64,000 bases of DNA from Bifidobacterium mongoliense DSM 21395 (GCF_000741285.1 NZ_JGZE01000004.1:62001-126000), one strand, 5' to 3'; positions 16,783-26,271 are shown, counted from the stretch's first letter. Numbers and translations are program-made. The notes: generated from the letters alone by a model not told the origin.

Positions 16783-17082
16783 ATGGGTACACCGATGGTT
16801 ACGACAACAGATGCAGCCCTTGCGGCGGGGTGCGGCGACCGGGCGGGCGGCTTTCCAAAGCGGTTGTCCGCGATGCTGGGCGCCGCGCGGGGGCGCATCA
16901 CTCTGCTCGACGCCCGAATACGCACGATGATGGCGGAACCGGAGCGGGGCGCCGCGACGGCCGAATACGCCGTGGTGCTTGTGGCTGCCACCGGATTCGC
17001 CGGGCTCTTGGTGGCATTGCTCAAATCCGACGCCGTGCGGGGCCTGCTCACGAACATCGTGAGGCAGGCCCTGAACACCTGA
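16783..17082 (+). CDS. flp: Flp-type pilin, DUF4244-like
   Basis: A 99-residue prepilin and the likely major Tad pilin. After a long, Arg-rich cytosolic leader of about 55 residues comes the class III prepilin signature RGAATAEYAVVLVAATGFAGLL, with the Glu5-Tyr6 pair after the processing glycine and a single hydrophobic helix. It matches the actinobacterial DUF4244 type that accompanies TadE-like proteins, as in mycobacteria. AAAGGAA at 16771 fits either tandem ATG (16780 or 16783). The next gene starts inside its stop codon. Confidence 0.85.
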   Translation: MGTPMVTTTDAALAAGCGDRAGGFPKRLSAMLGAARGRITLLDARIRTMMAEPERGAATAEYAVVLVAATGFAGLLVALLKSDAVRGLLTNIVRQALNT

Positions 17083-17477
17083 TGATGAGGTATGGGGCAG
17101 CGGCCGTGCGCCGCCGCGTTCACGGCGTCGCACGCTGGCTGCATGGCGGCGACGATGGGGCCGTCACGGCCGAGTTCGCCACCGTGCTCCCCGCGGTGAT
17201 GGTGATCGCTCTGGTCCTGATGTCGCTGGCGAGAGCGGTCGTGGTCTCGATGGATTGCCAGGATGCGGCCGCCGTGCTCGCCCGCGAGCTCGTGGTGGCG
17301 CGGGGTGAGGTGGATGGTGGTGCGCTGGTACGCAGCGTCGCGGGACCCGGGGCCACGGTTGCGGTGGATAGGGCCGGGGACACGGTCACGGTCACCACAT
17401 CGTGCCCGGTCATACCCGGGCCGGGCAATGTGCTGCCCACGAGGGTGCGGGCCACGGCCGTCGGGAGGCTGCAGTGA
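17082..17477 (+). CDS. tadE: TadE-like minor pseudopilin
   Basis: A 131-residue exported protein with a basic leader, the prepilin-like site DDGAVTAEFATVLPAV and one transmembrane helix, followed by an extracellular domain with a single mature cysteine near the end. ATG 17082 overlaps the flp stop (TGATG), indicating translational coupling. In B. breve, TadE of the Tad pilus has been reported to act on host epithelium, so this gene may have the same role; that transfer is inference. Confidence 0.8.
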   Translation: MMRYGAAAVRRRVHGVARWLHGGDDGAVTAEFATVLPAVMVIALVLMSLARAVVVSMDCQDAAAVLARELVVARGEVDGGALVRSVAGPGATVAVDRAGDTVTVTTSCPVIPGPGNVLPTRVRATAVGRLQ

Positions 17478-17866
17478 ACGGGGGCGTCAAGGAATTATGG
17501 TCACGGTGGCGGCCGTGTTGGACGCGTGAGGACGAAGGATCCGGCACCATGGTCGGCATGGGCCTTGTGGCCGCCGCGGCGGTGCTGCTGGCCATGGCCG
17601 CCTCAGTGGGCAATCTCATGGTGTGCCAGGCCCGTGCCCGTTCGGCGGCCGACCTGACGGCGCTCTCCTCGGCGGCGGTGCTCTGGCATACGCAGGGCGA
17701 TGCCTGTGCGGCTGCGGGCACCATCGCGGATCGGCACGGTGGCCGTCTCGCGTCGTGTCGGGTCGATGGCGAGGATGTCGTGGTCACGGTGGCCATCCCC
17801 ACCCGGGTGCCGTTCGCTGGGGAGGTGTCCGAACGCGCCGCGGCAGGCCCCGTGGAATGCGAATAG
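17474..17866 (+). CDS. tadF: TadE/TadF-like protein, Rv3654c-type
   Basis: The last gene of the Tad locus: 130 residues starting at a GTG (17474) that overlaps the tadE stop (GTGA), with GGGAGG six bases upstream. A hydrophobic helix (MVGMGLVAAAAVLLAMAASV) follows DEGSGT. The outer part has two cysteines that could pair. It resembles the TadE-like protein found beside secretion genes in actinobacteria. The prepilin glutamate at position 5 is missing, so it may be a fixed membrane component. Confidence 0.75.
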   Translation: MNGGVKELWSRWRPCWTREDEGSGTMVGMGLVAAAAVLLAMAASVGNLMVCQARARSAADLTALSSAAVLWHTQGDACAAAGTIADRHGGRLASCRVDGEDVVVTVAIPTRVPFAGEVSERAAAGPVECE

Positions 17867-18046
17867 CGGGGAGGCCGGGGTCCCTCGGAGCGGTGGGGCG
17901 AGGGCGATCAAGATAGCCGGGTACCAGTAGGTTAGAGGTGATCGCCGCCGATGGCCGCGGTGGTCCCTGTGATGGCTGACATGGGTCGGTTGTCGTCCGG
18001 ACGCATCGGCGGCCTAGGGCATCACGAGTCTTGAGGGAGCGTACGC

Positions 18047-20785
18047 ATGGCATTGGCGTTGTATCGTCGATATAGGCCCGACACCTTCGACAAGGTGATT
18101 GGCCAGGACCAGGTCACGGTCCCGTTGTCGCGGGCACTGGACCGCGGACGACTCACCCACGCCTACCTGTTTTCGGGACCCCGGGGCTGCGGCAAGACCA
18201 GTTCCGCCCGCATCCTGGCGCGCTGCGTCAACTGCGCCAAGGGCCCCACCTCCCATCCCTGCGGCGAATGCGAAAGCTGCAAGGACCTCGCCAACGGCGG
18301 CCCGGGGTCCATCGATGTCGTCGAGATCGACGCGGCCAGCCACAACGGTGTCGAGGACGCCCGTGAACTGCGCGAGCGCGCGACATTCGCCCCCGCTCGC
18401 GACCGGTATAAGATCTTCATCCTCGACGAGGCGCATATGGTCACCCAACAGGGCTTCAATGCTCTGCTCAAGATCGTCGAGGAACCGCCCGAACACGTCA
18501 TGTTCATCTTCGCCACCACCGAACCCGACAAGGTGATCGGCACGATTCGTTCCCGGACCCATCACTACCCGTTCCGGTTGGTGCCCCAGGAGATCATGGG
18601 GCCCTACCTCGAGCAGATCTGCCAGCAGGAGCATGTCACGTGCGAACCCGGCGTGCTCAGGCTGACGATGCGTGCCGGTGGTGGTTCGGTGCGCGATACG
18701 CTCTCCATCCTCGACCAGCTCATGGTCGGGTCGGTGGATGGCGTTCTCTCCCACGACGTGGCCGTCGCATTGCTCGGCTTCACGCCCGATGCCCTCATCG
18801 CCCAGGCCATTGACGCCGTCATCGAACGCGATGGCGAGGGATTGTATGGCGTCGTGCAGAAAGTGGTGGTGGGTGGGTACGATCCCCGTCGTTTCGTCGA
18901 GGATCTGCTGGCCCGTGTCCGGGATCTGCTTGTGCTGACGATCGGCGGCGAACATGCCGAACGTGTGCTGAGCGATGACGCCGCCGTCGATGACGTGCAG
19001 CAACTGCATACGCAGGCCGCCGCACTGGGATTGCATGCCCTGAGCGCCATGGCGGAGACCATCAATACGGCGCTCGCCGCCATGACGGGGGCGGTGTCGC
19101 CCCGTATGCGCCTTGAGCTGCTCGCCGCGCGGCTGTTGGCCGGGCGTGACCCCGAAACCGTGTCCGAAGTGCGGCATGACGTTGCGCGGCCTTCGGCTCA
19201 GCCGCCCGTCGCTTCGCGGCATGAGGCCTCGCAACGCACCGCCCCGGCATCATCGCCGTCCGGGGGAACGCGGGCCGGATTCGCCGGTGCCGCCCGACAG
19301 TCCTCGCCGCAGTCCGCTCCCACCGGTGGTCCGGCGCCGACGGCCAAAGTGGAGCCAGCCCCCGCCCAATCCTCCGACTCCGGGCGCACGGAAGCGACGG
19401 CTGCCCCCGTGGAGCCCGAGTCCGCCTTGGCGGCAGGTGGGAATGCCGCGGCTGATACGGATGCGGCGCATGGGTCGGCGGCCGCGTCACCGGATGCTCA
19501 TAATGGTGTCGCGTCCGCTGGGAATGCCCCCCATGATGATGAACGCAGCGTCGAAGAGCGGTGGGCCGCGGTCCTCTCCGCGTTGCCTCAGGATGTCCGC
19601 GAATATGTGGATGGCGACAGGGTCACGAACGTGGCCCTGAGCGTCGGGAGGAACGGTCGACGCAGGCTCTCCATGACCTTCGACCGTGCCATCAGCCAGC
19701 ATGCCTTCGCGCTCGCGCTGTCCTCGGACGCCGCGCACAGTGGATCCAAAGCCTCCGCAATCGTGCTGCACACGGTGCGCCAGGTCTTCGGCGAGGATGT
19801 CATGATCGCCCCGACGAAGGTCGCCGCGAACGGCGAACGCGTCGAGCCGACATCCCGCATGGCGCCCGAGCGGCTCGCCCAGGTGAAACGACAGATAGCC
19901 CTGGCCAAGGCCGGGTTGGCCAATACGGCGCTCGCCGCCGCGGCGTCACGTACGAAGGCCTCCGCCGAGCAGGGCAAGGAGTCGAAGACCCCGGCCGGGT
20001 CGGCATCGAGTGACGCCGACGACCCCAGTCATCCCCGCGCCGGTGTAGCCAACGACCGTACCGGCGATGACGACGATCCATGGTTCCGGCCGGTTTCCGC
20101 AAGGTCCAGTGTTGCCGCCCATGGTGTCGATGCCGGCGCTGAGACAAGTCCCGCTGGTGCCGCCCATCGCGACGCCGTTCGGCCCGGCCATGACGGGTCC
20201 GCGCATACGATGCATGCCCCCGCTGTCGCAGGGGCCAACGGTGGTGCGGGAGGCGCTGGCCATCATAAACACGTCGCGGTTCCCGATATGAGCGATGACA
20301 CCGATCCGTGGGCCATACCTGCCCTCCCCGGAGGTGTCGCGCCGGAGGGTGCATCGTCTGCAGTCCCGCCGTCATCGGCGGAACCCGCGCAGAATTCCCC
20401 AACGGCATCCGCGCCGCAGGGCCCTTCCGCGGTGCGTGCCTCTTCGGTGGCAGCGCCGTTCCCCGTCTCGCAACAGGCGGCTTCATCGTCTTCCGCATCG
20501 GTGGTGCCAGACGGCGGAGTGCGGCCGATGGATTCCGGCTCGAGCGCTACCCCGAGCCCAGACATGGGTGCGAATGCGAATCGGGGCGACCCGGTCCGGC
20601 ATCCGCAGGTGGCTCCGGAGGACGACGTCTATTCGTTGAGCGACAAGTCGTTGGACTCCACGGCGGCGATGGACATCGCGCAGATTGCGAAGATGTTCGA
20701 TGTGAAGCAGGTCGAGGATTTCGCGGCCGACGATCCGCATAACCCCAAGAACGCGCAACCTGCGAACAAGCATCAGGAAGGCTGA
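18047..20785 (+). CDS. dnaX: DNA polymerase III subunit gamma/tau
   Basis: Clamp-loader ATPase of the replicative polymerase. The 912-residue protein has an AAA+ module with Walker A GPRGCGKTSS (about 44-53), an intact Cys4 zinc module CVNCAKGPTSHPCGECESC, DEAH-like DEAHMVTQQGFNALLK and the sensor region. Residues about 375-500 and 640-870 are Ala/Ser/Pro/Asp-rich linkers typical of tau. The start at 18047 has GAGGGAG upstream. recR follows after 9 bp, the common dnaX-recR pairing. Confidence 0.95.
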   Translation: MALALYRRYRPDTFDKVIGQDQVTVPLSRALDRGRLTHAYLFSGPRGCGKTSSARILARCVNCAKGPTSHPCGECESCKDLANGGPGSIDVVEIDAASHNGVEDARELRERATFAPARDRYKIFILDEAHMVTQQGFNALLKIVEEPPEHVMFIFATTEPDKVIGTIRSRTHHYPFRLVPQEIMGPYLEQICQQEHVTCEPGVLRLTMRAGGGSVRDTLSILDQLMVGSVDGVLSHDVAVALLGFTPDALIAQAIDAVIERDGEGLYGVVQKVVVGGYDPRRFVEDLLARVRDLLVLTIGGEHAERVLSDDAAVDDVQQLHTQAAALGLHALSAMAETINTALAAMTGAVSPRMRLELLAARLLAGRDPETVSEVRHDVARPSAQPPVASRHEASQRTAPASSPSGGTRAGFAGAARQSSPQSAPTGGPAPTAKVEPAPAQSSDSGRTEATAAPVEPESALAAGGNAAADTDAAHGSAAASPDAHNGVASAGNAPHDDERSVEERWAAVLSALPQDVREYVDGDRVTNVALSVGRNGRRRLSMTFDRAISQHAFALALSSDAAHSGSKASAIVLHTVRQVFGEDVMIAPTKVAANGERVEPTSRMAPERLAQVKRQIALAKAGLANTALAAAASRTKASAEQGKESKTPAGSASSDADDPSHPRAGVANDRTGDDDDPWFRPVSARSSVAAHGVDAGAETSPAGAAHRDAVRPGHDGSAHTMHAPAVAGANGGAGGAGHHKHVAVPDMSDDTDPWAIPALPGGVAPEGASSAVPPSSAEPAQNSPTASAPQGPSAVRASSVAAPFPVSQQAASSSSASVVPDGGVRPMDSGSSATPSPDMGANANRGDPVRHPQVAPEDDVYSLSDKSLDSTAAMDIAQIAKMFDVKQVEDFAADDPHNPKNAQPANKHQEG

Positions 20786-20794
20786 TCACAACCC

Positions 20795-21397
20795 ATGGCA
20801 TTGGCGTATGACAACGCGATACAACGGCTGATCGATGCGTTCGCGCATCTCCCCGGCATCGGTCCCAAAGGGGCGCAGCGCATCGCCTTCTACCTGCTGT
20901 CGGCGGGCGACGAGGAGTCGACCAATCTTGCCGAGGCCATAGCCGAGGCCAGGCAGAAGGTGCGGTTCTGCGATATCTGCGGGAACGTTTGCGAAACCAG
21001 TCCCTGCCCGGTGTGCGCCGACCCGCGGCGTGACCACAGCATCATCTGCGTGATCGAGGAGCCCAAGGATGTGATGAGCATCGAAAGGACGCGCGAATAC
21101 CACGGCGTCTACCACGTGCTGGGCGGCGCCATCAACCCCATGGCCAACGTGGGGCCCACCGACCTGAACATCCCGAAACTGCTCGACCGTCTCAAAGGCG
21201 ACGAGGTCAAGGAGATCATCCTCGCGCTCGATCCCAACATCGAAGGCGAGGCGACCACGACCTATCTCAGCCGTCTGCTGTCCCCGTTGGGCATCACGGT
21301 CACCAGATTGGCGAGCGGTCTGCCGGTCGGCAGCGATCTCGAATACGCCGACGAGATCACGCTCGGCCGTGCACTGGCCGGGCGGCGTGAGGTGTGA
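20795..21397 (+). CDS. recR: recombination protein RecR
   Basis: Works with RecF/RecO in loading RecA at gaps. A 200-residue protein with an N-terminal helix-hairpin-helix ([17 protein letters not shown]), the Cys4 zinc finger [16 protein letters not shown], and a Toprim domain beginning [14 protein letters not shown]. All key residues are intact. It lies 9 bp downstream of dnaX. Confidence 0.96.
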   Translation: MALAYDNAIQRLIDAFAHLPGIGPKGAQRIAFYLLSAGDEESTNLAEAIAEARQKVRFCDICGNVCETSPCPVCADPRRDHSIICVIEEPKDVMSIERTREYHGVYHVLGGAINPMANVGPTDLNIPKLLDRLKGDEVKEIILALDPNIEGEATTTYLSRLLSPLGITVTRLASGLPVGSDLEYADEITLGRALAGRREV

Positions 21398-21491
21398 TCC
21401 GGTATTGTGGCGTGCGTGCCTGCCGCGGGCGTAATCGCGGCGTTTGCGTAGAATGAGCGCCTAGGGAACGAGGGTGAGGAGAGGGACAACC

Positions 21492-22256
21492 GTGGCTCTT
21501 ATCGTACAGAAATACGGCGGGTCGTCCGTCGCGGACACCGACTCCATCACGCGTGTGGCGCGACGGATCGTCGAGACGAAGAAGGCGGGCAACGACGTCG
21601 CCGTGGTTGTTTCGGCCATGGGCGACACGACCGACGACCTTATCGACCAGGCCATGAGCATCGACTCGAATCCGCCGGCCCGTGAGATGGATATGCTCAT
21701 GACCGCGGGCGAGCGCATCTCCATGAGTCTGCTGGCCATCGCCATTCACGCCGCCGGCTTGCACGCGTATTCGTTCACGGGTTCGCAGGCGGGCTTCCTT
21801 ACCGACGCCCAGTTCGGCACGGCCCACATCAAGGCCGTGAAACCCAAGCGGGTCCGCCGGGCGCTCGACAAGGGTTGTGTGGCCATAGCGGCCGGATTCC
21901 AGGGCGTGAACGAGGGCGGCGACGCCACCACGTTGGGCCGCGGAGGCTCCGATACCTCGGCTGCGGCGTTGGCCGTGGCGCTGGGTGCGGATATCTGCGA
22001 GATCTACACGGACGTCGACGGCATCTTCACCGCCGATCCCCGCATCGTGCCCACGGCCAAACGCATACCGAGCATCGATTACGAGTCCATGCTCGAGATG
22101 GCGTCCTGCGGTTCGAAGGTGCTGGCGCTGCGCTGCGTCGAATACGCACAGCGTTTCCGCATGCCGCTGCATGTGCGCAGCTCCTTCTCGCATCGCGTCG
22201 GCACGCTCATCGTGCCCGACGGCGTGGATCCGGCGTCGTTGCCCAACCTGGGGTGA
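21492..22256 (+). CDS. lysC: aspartokinase catalytic subunit (no ACT domains)
   Basis: First enzyme of the aspartate family: phosphorylates L-aspartate. The 254-residue product starts at a GTG (21492) preceded by GAGGAGAGGG and begins [14 protein letters not shown], the family signature. [13 protein letters not shown] and [15 protein letters not shown] complete the amino-acid-kinase core. It stops at about residue 254, where normal actinobacterial alpha subunits (about 420 residues) continue into two ACT domains. Those are encoded by the next gene 122 bp downstream in another frame. Confidence 0.92.
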   Translation: MALIVQKYGGSSVADTDSITRVARRIVETKKAGNDVAVVVSAMGDTTDDLIDQAMSIDSNPPAREMDMLMTAGERISMSLLAIAIHAAGLHAYSFTGSQAGFLTDAQFGTAHIKAVKPKRVRRALDKGCVAIAAGFQGVNEGGDATTLGRGGSDTSAAALAVALGADICEIYTDVDGIFTADPRIVPTAKRIPSIDYESMLEMASCGSKVLALRCVEYAQRFRMPLHVRSSFSHRVGTLIVPDGVDPASLPNLG

Positions 22257-22378
22257 TGGTTCTGGTGTGCGCCAGACGATGGGCGACGAATTCCCCATGG
22301 TGCATGCCGACGATCGCGATACCACGGTATGCGGTCGAGGCGAACGATGATCGAAGAGCGACTGATAAGGTGTGAATC

Positions 22379-22957
22379 ATGACAGCAAAGCAGACGATGC
22401 GGGATGAGGCTTCGATGGGGGATCTGTTCCCCGATCTGGGACCCGAGGCTCCCGTGATATCAGGCGTCGCCCACGATCGAAGCGAGGCGCTGGTGACGGT
22501 CCGCGGCATCCCCGATGTTCCCGGCGTGGCCGCGCGCGTCTTCGCGACGCTGGCCGAGGCGAACGTCAACATCGACATGATCGTGCAGGCCGGAGCGTCG
22601 ACGGGCACCGCCGATATCTCGTTCACGGTGCCGGAGTCCACGGTCCACCACGTCGAGGAGACGTTGCGGGAACGGCACGATGAGCTCGCGTACCGTACCT
22701 TCGACGTGAATCTCAACGTCGGCAAGGTGGCGGTGGTCGGTGTGGGGATGAAGACCCATTCGGGGTTGGCGGCCAAGTTCTTCGACGCCCTGAGCGCGCA
22801 TGGCATCAACGTCCTGATGATTTCGACATCCGAGATTCGCATCGCGGCCCTGGTGCCGCTCGATGTGCTGGACGAGGCGGTCCGTGCCCTGCACACCGCC
22901 TACGGGCTCGACGCCAAACGGGTCGAAGCGGTTGTGTATGGCGGCACCGGGCGCTGA
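22379..22957 (+). CDS. ACT-domain regulatory subunit of aspartokinase
   Basis: A 192-residue protein of two ACT domains (about 40-110 and 115-190) matching the beta-subunit part of aspartokinase: VRGIPDVPGVAARVFATLAEANVNIDMIVQ, then VGVGMKTHSGLAAKFFDALSAHGINVLMISTS. It should bind lysine/threonine and control the separate catalytic subunit. AAGGTG seven bases upstream supports the ATG. The first 35 residues are a unique extension. asd follows after 134 bp. Confidence 0.9.
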   Translation: MTAKQTMRDEASMGDLFPDLGPEAPVISGVAHDRSEALVTVRGIPDVPGVAARVFATLAEANVNIDMIVQAGASTGTADISFTVPESTVHHVEETLRERHDELAYRTFDVNLNVGKVAVVGVGMKTHSGLAAKFFDALSAHGINVLMISTSEIRIAALVPLDVLDEAVRALHTAYGLDAKRVEAVVYGGTGR

Positions 22958-23091
22958 GTCGATCGGGCGTCGACCCGATCGGGATCGAGGCCGATGAGCC
23001 GCTGGGGCATACGGACGGTGCGGCGAGGTAGACTGCGAACGGCATGTAGTCAGTAGCGCAGTCAGGATTGCAGGCAAGACGAGGAGTGGAT

Positions 23092-24162
23092 ATGGTGCGG
23101 ATAAGCGATCGCGGAGTGAATGTCGCGGTACTCGGTGCGACCGGGCAGGTCGGCATGGTCATGAGGCGGGTGCTTGACGAGCGCAACGTCCCCATTCATG
23201 ACCTGCGGTTCATGGCCTCCGCGCATTCCGCGGGCACGACGCTCACGTGGCGCGGCCATGACATCGTCGTCGAGGATGTGGAGAAGGCCGACCTGTCGGG
23301 TATCGACATCGCCATCTTCTCCGCCGGCGGCGGCACGTCGAAGGTCTGGGCCCCCCGCTTCGCCGAGGCCGGTGCGTATGTGGTCGACAACTCCTCGCAG
23401 TGGCGTATGCACGACGATGTGCCGCTGGTCGTGGCGGAGGCCAATCCCGACGATCTCGACGATGTTCCCCGCCGGATCATCGCGAACCCCAACTGCACCA
23501 CCATGGCGTGCATTCCCGTGCTCAAGCCCCTGGACGTCGCGTTCGGCCTCAAACGGCTCATCGTCAGTTCCTACCAGGCGGTGTCCGGCGCCGGTCGCGC
23601 CGGGGTCGAACAACTCATGAACGAGGCAAAGGCCGCGGTCGATCAGGGAGCAGACAAGCTGGTGTTCGACGGTTCGGCGATCGACTTCCCCAAGCCCACC
23701 AAGGTCGTGCGCACCATCGCGTTCAACGCCGTGCCGTTTATCGGGGCGATCGTGGACGACGGCTCCGAGGAGACCGACGAGGAGCAGAAGATGCGCAACG
23801 AGAGTCGTAAGATTCTGCATCTGCCGAACCTCAAGGCCTCGTGCACCTGTGTGCGCGTGGGCGTGTTCACCGCTCATGGCATGAGCGTCAACGCCGAATT
23901 CGAACGCGACGTCACCCCTGATATGGCTCGCGATCTTCTGCGTGACGCCCCCGGTGTGCAACTGTGCGACATTCCCAACCCCCAGCTGGCGGCCGGCAAG
24001 GACCCCAGTTTCGTCGGGCGCATCCGCCAGGATCAGGCCGTCGACGGCCATCGCGGTCTGGCGATCTTCATCGCCAACGACAATCTGCGCAAAGGTGCGG
24101 CGCTCAACGCCGTCGAACTCGCGGAAATCGTGATTCGCAAGCATTTCGCCGATCGGCTGTAG
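23092..24162 (+). CDS. asd: aspartate-semialdehyde dehydrogenase
   Basis: Reduces aspartyl phosphate to the semialdehyde for lysine, threonine and methionine. 356 residues from ATG 23092 (GAGGAG upstream). The NADP loop is VLGATGQVG, the catalytic cysteine is in NPNCTTMACIP, and the histidine is in RVGVFTAHGMS. Together with the two upstream genes it forms an aspartate-pathway cluster. Confidence 0.95.
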   Translation: MVRISDRGVNVAVLGATGQVGMVMRRVLDERNVPIHDLRFMASAHSAGTTLTWRGHDIVVEDVEKADLSGIDIAIFSAGGGTSKVWAPRFAEAGAYVVDNSSQWRMHDDVPLVVAEANPDDLDDVPRRIIANPNCTTMACIPVLKPLDVAFGLKRLIVSSYQAVSGAGRAGVEQLMNEAKAAVDQGADKLVFDGSAIDFPKPTKVVRTIAFNAVPFIGAIVDDGSEETDEEQKMRNESRKILHLPNLKASCTCVRVGVFTAHGMSVNAEFERDVTPDMARDLLRDAPGVQLCDIPNPQLAAGKDPSFVGRIRQDQAVDGHRGLAIFIANDNLRKGAALNAVELAEIVIRKHFADRL

Positions 24163-24275
24163 GGCGAGGCGCTGATATCACGCACGGCCCTGCACCTGTT
24201 GGTGTGGCTCCGAACGGTGGCGCATGCTGACGGCGTGTCGTGCGGTGCGCGACGAGGCGTGCCATACTAGGAGCT

Positions 24276-24896
24276 ATGTCGCAAGCTTCACGAGCAGTAC
24301 GTGGTCAGTTGGACCGTATCGTCGCTTTGGGGTATCCGGATGTCGCGGATATGAGCGAGGCGGCGTTCCGTGCGTTGGCGGCGCCGCTGATCTCGGCCCT
24401 CGAACACAGCGATTTGGGCACCGAGATCCTACTGGTGCCGACGCATGAACTGATATCACCGGAGTCGTTGATCGCCAGGACCAGCATCAATCGCATGGCC
24501 GGCTTCACCACCATGCCGCCGCGTGATATCGCGAGTTTTCTGCCCCAGGACGGATTCGAACCCCCCGAGGGCCCGTTCTATCTGGTCGTCGACCCACATA
24601 CGGGCACGGCCTACGTCAACCGTGAACCCGATGTGGCCCGCAAGCTCATCGATTCCGACGAGCGATTGCCGCTCACGCTCGAGGAGGGGCTGGCCATCGC
24701 GACGCAGCATCCCGACTGGTTGGTGCGGAAGAACGGATTCAACCTGTTGGGGTCGCGCAGTGCCGACGGCCGGGTGCCGAGCATCTGGATGAGCCAGAAT
24801 TCCCCCCGTCTGGGCGCGGTATGGCCCAATTCGAGGCATACCTGGCTCGGCAACGCCTACTGCATGGCGCGTCGTGGCGTTTCGCTCTTTGCTTGA
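24276..24896 (+). CDS. conserved actinobacterial protein, resembles DUF5701
   Basis: A 206-residue cytosolic protein with a central MAGFTTMPPRDIASFLP segment, a VVDPHTGTAY strand pair and a C-terminal region ending in WLGNAYCMARRG. AGGAGC directly precedes the ATG at 24276. No enzyme motif is visible. The assignment to the uncharacterised DUF5701 type is from memory of its sequence pattern and is not certain. Confidence 0.6.
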   Translation: MSQASRAVRGQLDRIVALGYPDVADMSEAAFRALAAPLISALEHSDLGTEILLVPTHELISPESLIARTSINRMAGFTTMPPRDIASFLPQDGFEPPEGPFYLVVDPHTGTAYVNREPDVARKLIDSDERLPLTLEEGLAIATQHPDWLVRKNGFNLLGSRSADGRVPSIWMSQNSPRLGAVWPNSRHTWLGNAYCMARRGVSLFA

Positions 24897-24917
24897 GGCT
24901 CGGTGCTCACCACCGTG

Positions 24918-25019
24918 TTCAGGAGGGAGGCTCCGCCTCTTCGATTGACCCGTAGCGTGGCGGCGGCGTTGAGGAGGGACGTCCCTCCTCAACGATGACT
25001 CGTCGGATGGCGGCGGCCA
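24918..25019. repeat. two 51-bp tandem repeats, each forming a hairpin
   Basis: Copies begin at 24918 (TTCAGGAGGGAGGC) and 24969 (TTGAGGAGGGACGT) and share a GGCGGCGGC end. Copy 2 contains a perfect 26-bp palindrome (24968-24993, centred on ACGT); copy 1 has a GAGGC/GCCTC hairpin. They sit between convergent genes and may act as terminators, though T-runs are missing. Confidence 0.6.
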
Positions 25020-25029
25020 GCCAACGGTT

Positions 25030-26271
25030 CTAGCGACCGGAAGATCCTGAGGCGCCGTCCATAGCACGCCGTTGTGCGATGGCTCGCTCGTAGACGTAGA
25101 GCACCTGGGGGGCGACCGTGGTCACATCGTAACGATGGAGCAGTGCCGTCTGGCGTTCGTGCATAGCGTCGGACCAGGCGCCGTCCACCAGCGTACGTTG
25201 TATCCGTTCCGCCAACGCCTGCGCCCGCGACGTGCCTTTCACCGGGAAGAGTGCATTCTCGTCGCCGAGCAAGGTCGAACGGTATCCAGGGTTGTCGCCG
25301 GCCAGCACGACGTGCGATCCGGACGCAACGGCCTCCAGTAGCACGATGCCGAATGATTCGCCGCTGATTGAAGGGAACACCGCGATGTCCGCGCTGCCCA
25401 GCAGGGCAGGTTTGTCGGCTTCGGTGATGAAACCGGGGAACCGCACCGGGGTGCGCAGCGCTGCGGCCCGCGAACGGCATGCCTCGAGTAGCGGCCCCTT
25501 GCCCGCCATCGTGACGTGCAGGCCCTCGGGGAACAGATCATGGTCCTCGCCCCAACGCAACGCGTCAAGCAGGTTCTCGGCGCCTTTGCGTGCCACGAAG
25601 CGACCCATGAAGACCACGTGGGGGCCGTCGCCGTGCAGGCGGTGCACTGTGTCGGCGCCGGCGGTATGGCGTCGTGACAACAGACCGGCGACATCGATGG
25701 GATTGGGGATGACCGTACTGGCCGCATGTGCGGTGGTGCGGGCATAGTCCGCGGCCACGTCCGAGACCGCCGTCACCACGTCGATGCGGCGATGGGTATG
25801 GTGGTTGATCGCGCCCAGAAGCACGCCGCCACCCAGCGACAGCGGGCCGGTGGGAGCGATATGGTATGTCGCCACGACGCCGGTGGAGGGATGCGCCCTG
25901 GCGATGATGCGTCCGGCGAGCAGAGGACTGTAAGGCGCCTGCACGTCGAGTACGTCGAAATCCCCGTCGTCCAGCGTCTCATCCAGTTCGTGGCCTTTGG
26001 CGGACACGGGGATGCGCATGCGGTTGCCGTTGAACGACACCATGACGTTCGTGGACAGTGAATGGGTGTGGGGGACGGGTGAATGCCTCGTTTGGCCCAC
26101 GAGGTATTCGACGTGGTGGCCCAGCCGAGCGAGCTCGCGGCCGAGCGTGACGATGTGCTGCTGTACGCCGTCGGCGGTGTCAAGCGTGTCATCGAAGACG
26201 AATCCTATGCGCAATGCTGCCCCCGCCCTGTGTGCTGCGACGGTCCCAGTGTACTCGCCCGATTCCGGCAT
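25030..26271 (-). CDS. GT4 family glycosyltransferase, PimA-like
   Basis: A 413-residue GT-B fold enzyme. The N-terminal half begins RIGFVFDDTLDTADGVQQHIVTLGRELA (acceptor-side glycine loop), and the C-terminal half has FMGRFVARKG and the GT4 signature SGESFGIVLLEAVASG with the paired glutamates. The layout resembles phosphatidylinositol mannosyltransferase PimA, and ino1 lies about 5 kb away, but the sugar and acceptor cannot be told. The ATG at 26271 has a weak site; a TTG at 26214 just before RIGFVFD is an alternative. It is divergent from leuA. Confidence 0.8.
   Translation of the reverse strand: MPESGEYTGTVAAHRAGAALRIGFVFDDTLDTADGVQQHIVTLGRELARLGHHVEYLVGQTRHSPVPHTHSLSTNVMVSFNGNRMRIPVSAKGHELDETLDDGDFDVLDVQAPYSPLLAGRIIARAHPSTGVVATYHIAPTGPLSLGGGVLLGAINHHTHRRIDVVTAVSDVAADYARTTAHAASTVIPNPIDVAGLLSRRHTAGADTVHRLHGDGPHVVFMGRFVARKGAENLLDALRWGEDHDLFPEGLHVTMAGKGPLLEACRSRAAALRTPVRFPGFITEADKPALLGSADIAVFPSISGESFGIVLLEAVASGSHVVLAGDNPGYRSTLLGDENALFPVKGTSRAQALAERIQRTLVDGAWSDAMHERQTALLHRYDVTTVAPQVLYVYERAIAQRRAMDGASGSSGR

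Noticed and set aside
19200-20700. dnaX tail as a separate or frameshifted gene
   Set aside because: The Ala/Ser/Pro-rich region is in frame throughout and typical of tau linkers.
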